A stretch of DNA of 64,000 bases. Source: Cryobacterium sp. PH29-G1. GTDB taxonomy: Bacteria; Actinomycetota; Actinomycetes; Actinomycetales; Microbacteriaceae. This document shows positions 63,586 through 64,000 of the stretch, one piece after another. The notes beneath the pieces were generated by a model, which had not been told where the DNA came from, did not search any database, and was given only the letters and a program-made list of their open reading frames with translations. The DNA is taken from contig NZ_JASISY010000002.1 in NCBI RefSeq assembly GCF_030063365.1, forward strand, positions 372,001 through 436,000, in the 5' to 3' direction. The translations under genes and the position numbers were made by a program. How positions within the stretch are numbered: the stretch's first letter is position 1; each line of letters opens with the position of its first letter.

Positions 63586-64000
63586 CCGCCAACCCCACCT
63601 GGACCGGCCACGTCTTCATCGCGACGAGCGTCGACGGCTACATCGCCCGACCGGACGGCGCACTCGACTGGCTGATCGACCGACCGGGGCCAACCGGAGA
63701 CGGCGGTTACGCTGAGTTCACGGCCAGGATCGATCATATGCTGATGGGTCGCGGCACCTACGAAGCTGTGGCGGCCTTCGATCCCTGGCCGTACACGAGG
63801 ATGCAGGTCCTGGTGCTCAGCAGCACCCTGAGCACGACCGACGATCGCGTCACCGTAGTGCGCAGCCTCGATGAGGCAGTCAAGGCACTCACCGCCGCCG
63901 GCGCCGAACGGGTGTACGTCGACGGCGGCCGGGTCATCACCTCCTGCCTGGCTGCCGGCCTCATCGACGACCTCGTGGTCACCCGCGTTCCGGTACTGCT
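63582..64000 (+). CDS. DHFR/RibD-C-like reductase (C-terminus cut by window edge)
   Basis: The 139 visible residues run VFIATSVDGYIARPDGALDW, MLMGRGTYEAV and RVYVDGGRVI, typical of the dihydrofolate-reductase-like RibD C-terminal family. The enzyme probably reduces a small heterocycle with NADPH, but its substrate is unknown. It overlaps the molybdo-oxidoreductase stop by ATGA, so the two are translationally coupled. The end is beyond the window. Confidence 0.88.
   Translation, partial: MTANPTWTGHVFIATSVDGYIARPDGALDWLIDRPGPTGDGGYAEFTARIDHMLMGRGTYEAVAAFDPWPYTRMQVLVLSSTLSTTDDRVTVVRSLDEAVKALTAAGAERVYVDGGRVITSCLAAGLIDDLVVTRVPVL

Overview
The window is high-GC DNA from an actinobacterium. The gene order and protein families suggest Microbacteriaceae, something like Cryobacterium or Leifsonia; this is inferred, not proven. 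The pointers are an actinobacterial dcw cell-wall cluster, a class II DAHP synthase, a GarA/OdhI-type FHA gene next to MerR genes and pgsA, a clpS-DUF2017 pair, a complete C50-carotenoid operon, and a MurE substrate loop that departs from the usual DNPR motif. Most core genes are tightly packed with 1-8 bp overlaps.

Layout. 1-11.8 kb (minus strand): mraZ-rsmH-ftsL-ftsI-murE-murF-mraY-murD-ftsW-murG, with murG cut by the window edge. 12-24.5 kb: DUF3040, a polyprenyl diphosphate synthase, an Rv2175c-like DNA-binding protein, a LysM cell-wall protein, a PASTA kinase, a repeat-rich gap, aroG, plsC, a ROK glucokinase, an acyl-CoA synthetase and def. 24.5-30.3 kb: pyruvate carboxylase between two ParA/MinD-type ATPases. 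30.3-35 kb: two MerR genes, FHA (garA), pgsA, Nudix and apt. 35-41.5 kb: a MarR regulator (CrtR-like) divergent from idi-crtE-crtB-crtI-crtYe-crtYf-crtEb. 41.5-43.2 kb: an S4 protein, csrA, a decapitated flgL and fliW, a flagellar relic. 43.3-46.1 kb: sufU-sufS and clpS-DUF2017. 46.2-53.8 kb: a purine-catabolic region with intact xanthine dehydrogenase and guanine deaminase genes, but a truncated uraD and an internally deleted aminotransferase. 53.8-56.7 kb: accessory and decayed DNA with a small ORF, a SRPBCC protein, a membrane protein, a tRNA-Pro 3' fragment and an amidase remnant. 56.7-64 kb: a MocA-like nucleotidyltransferase, two glycosyltransferases (one fused to HEAT-like repeats), an FdhF/YdeP-type molybdo-oxidoreductase and a partial DHFR/RibD-like gene.

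How the genes work together. The left third makes and polymerises lipid II and divides the cell; the polyprenyl synthase may supply its lipid carrier, and the PASTA kinase is a plausible regulator of wall synthesis and of the FHA protein. idi and crtE feed C20 units into lycopene, which crtEb and crtYe/Yf turn into a cyclic C50 carotenoid. Xanthine dehydrogenase, MocA and the formate-dehydrogenase-like enzyme all concern molybdenum cofactor.

The most unusual material lies outside the ordinary genes: three families of dispersed GC-rich palindromic repeats (near 17.8-18.5/43.2 kb, 18.1/51.8 kb and 51.6/56.5 kb), several 15-bp tandem repeats, an orphan csrA-fliW pair, and a HEAT-glycosyltransferase fusion preceded by a palindromic AT-rich site. 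No CRISPR array, rRNA or complete tRNA was seen.
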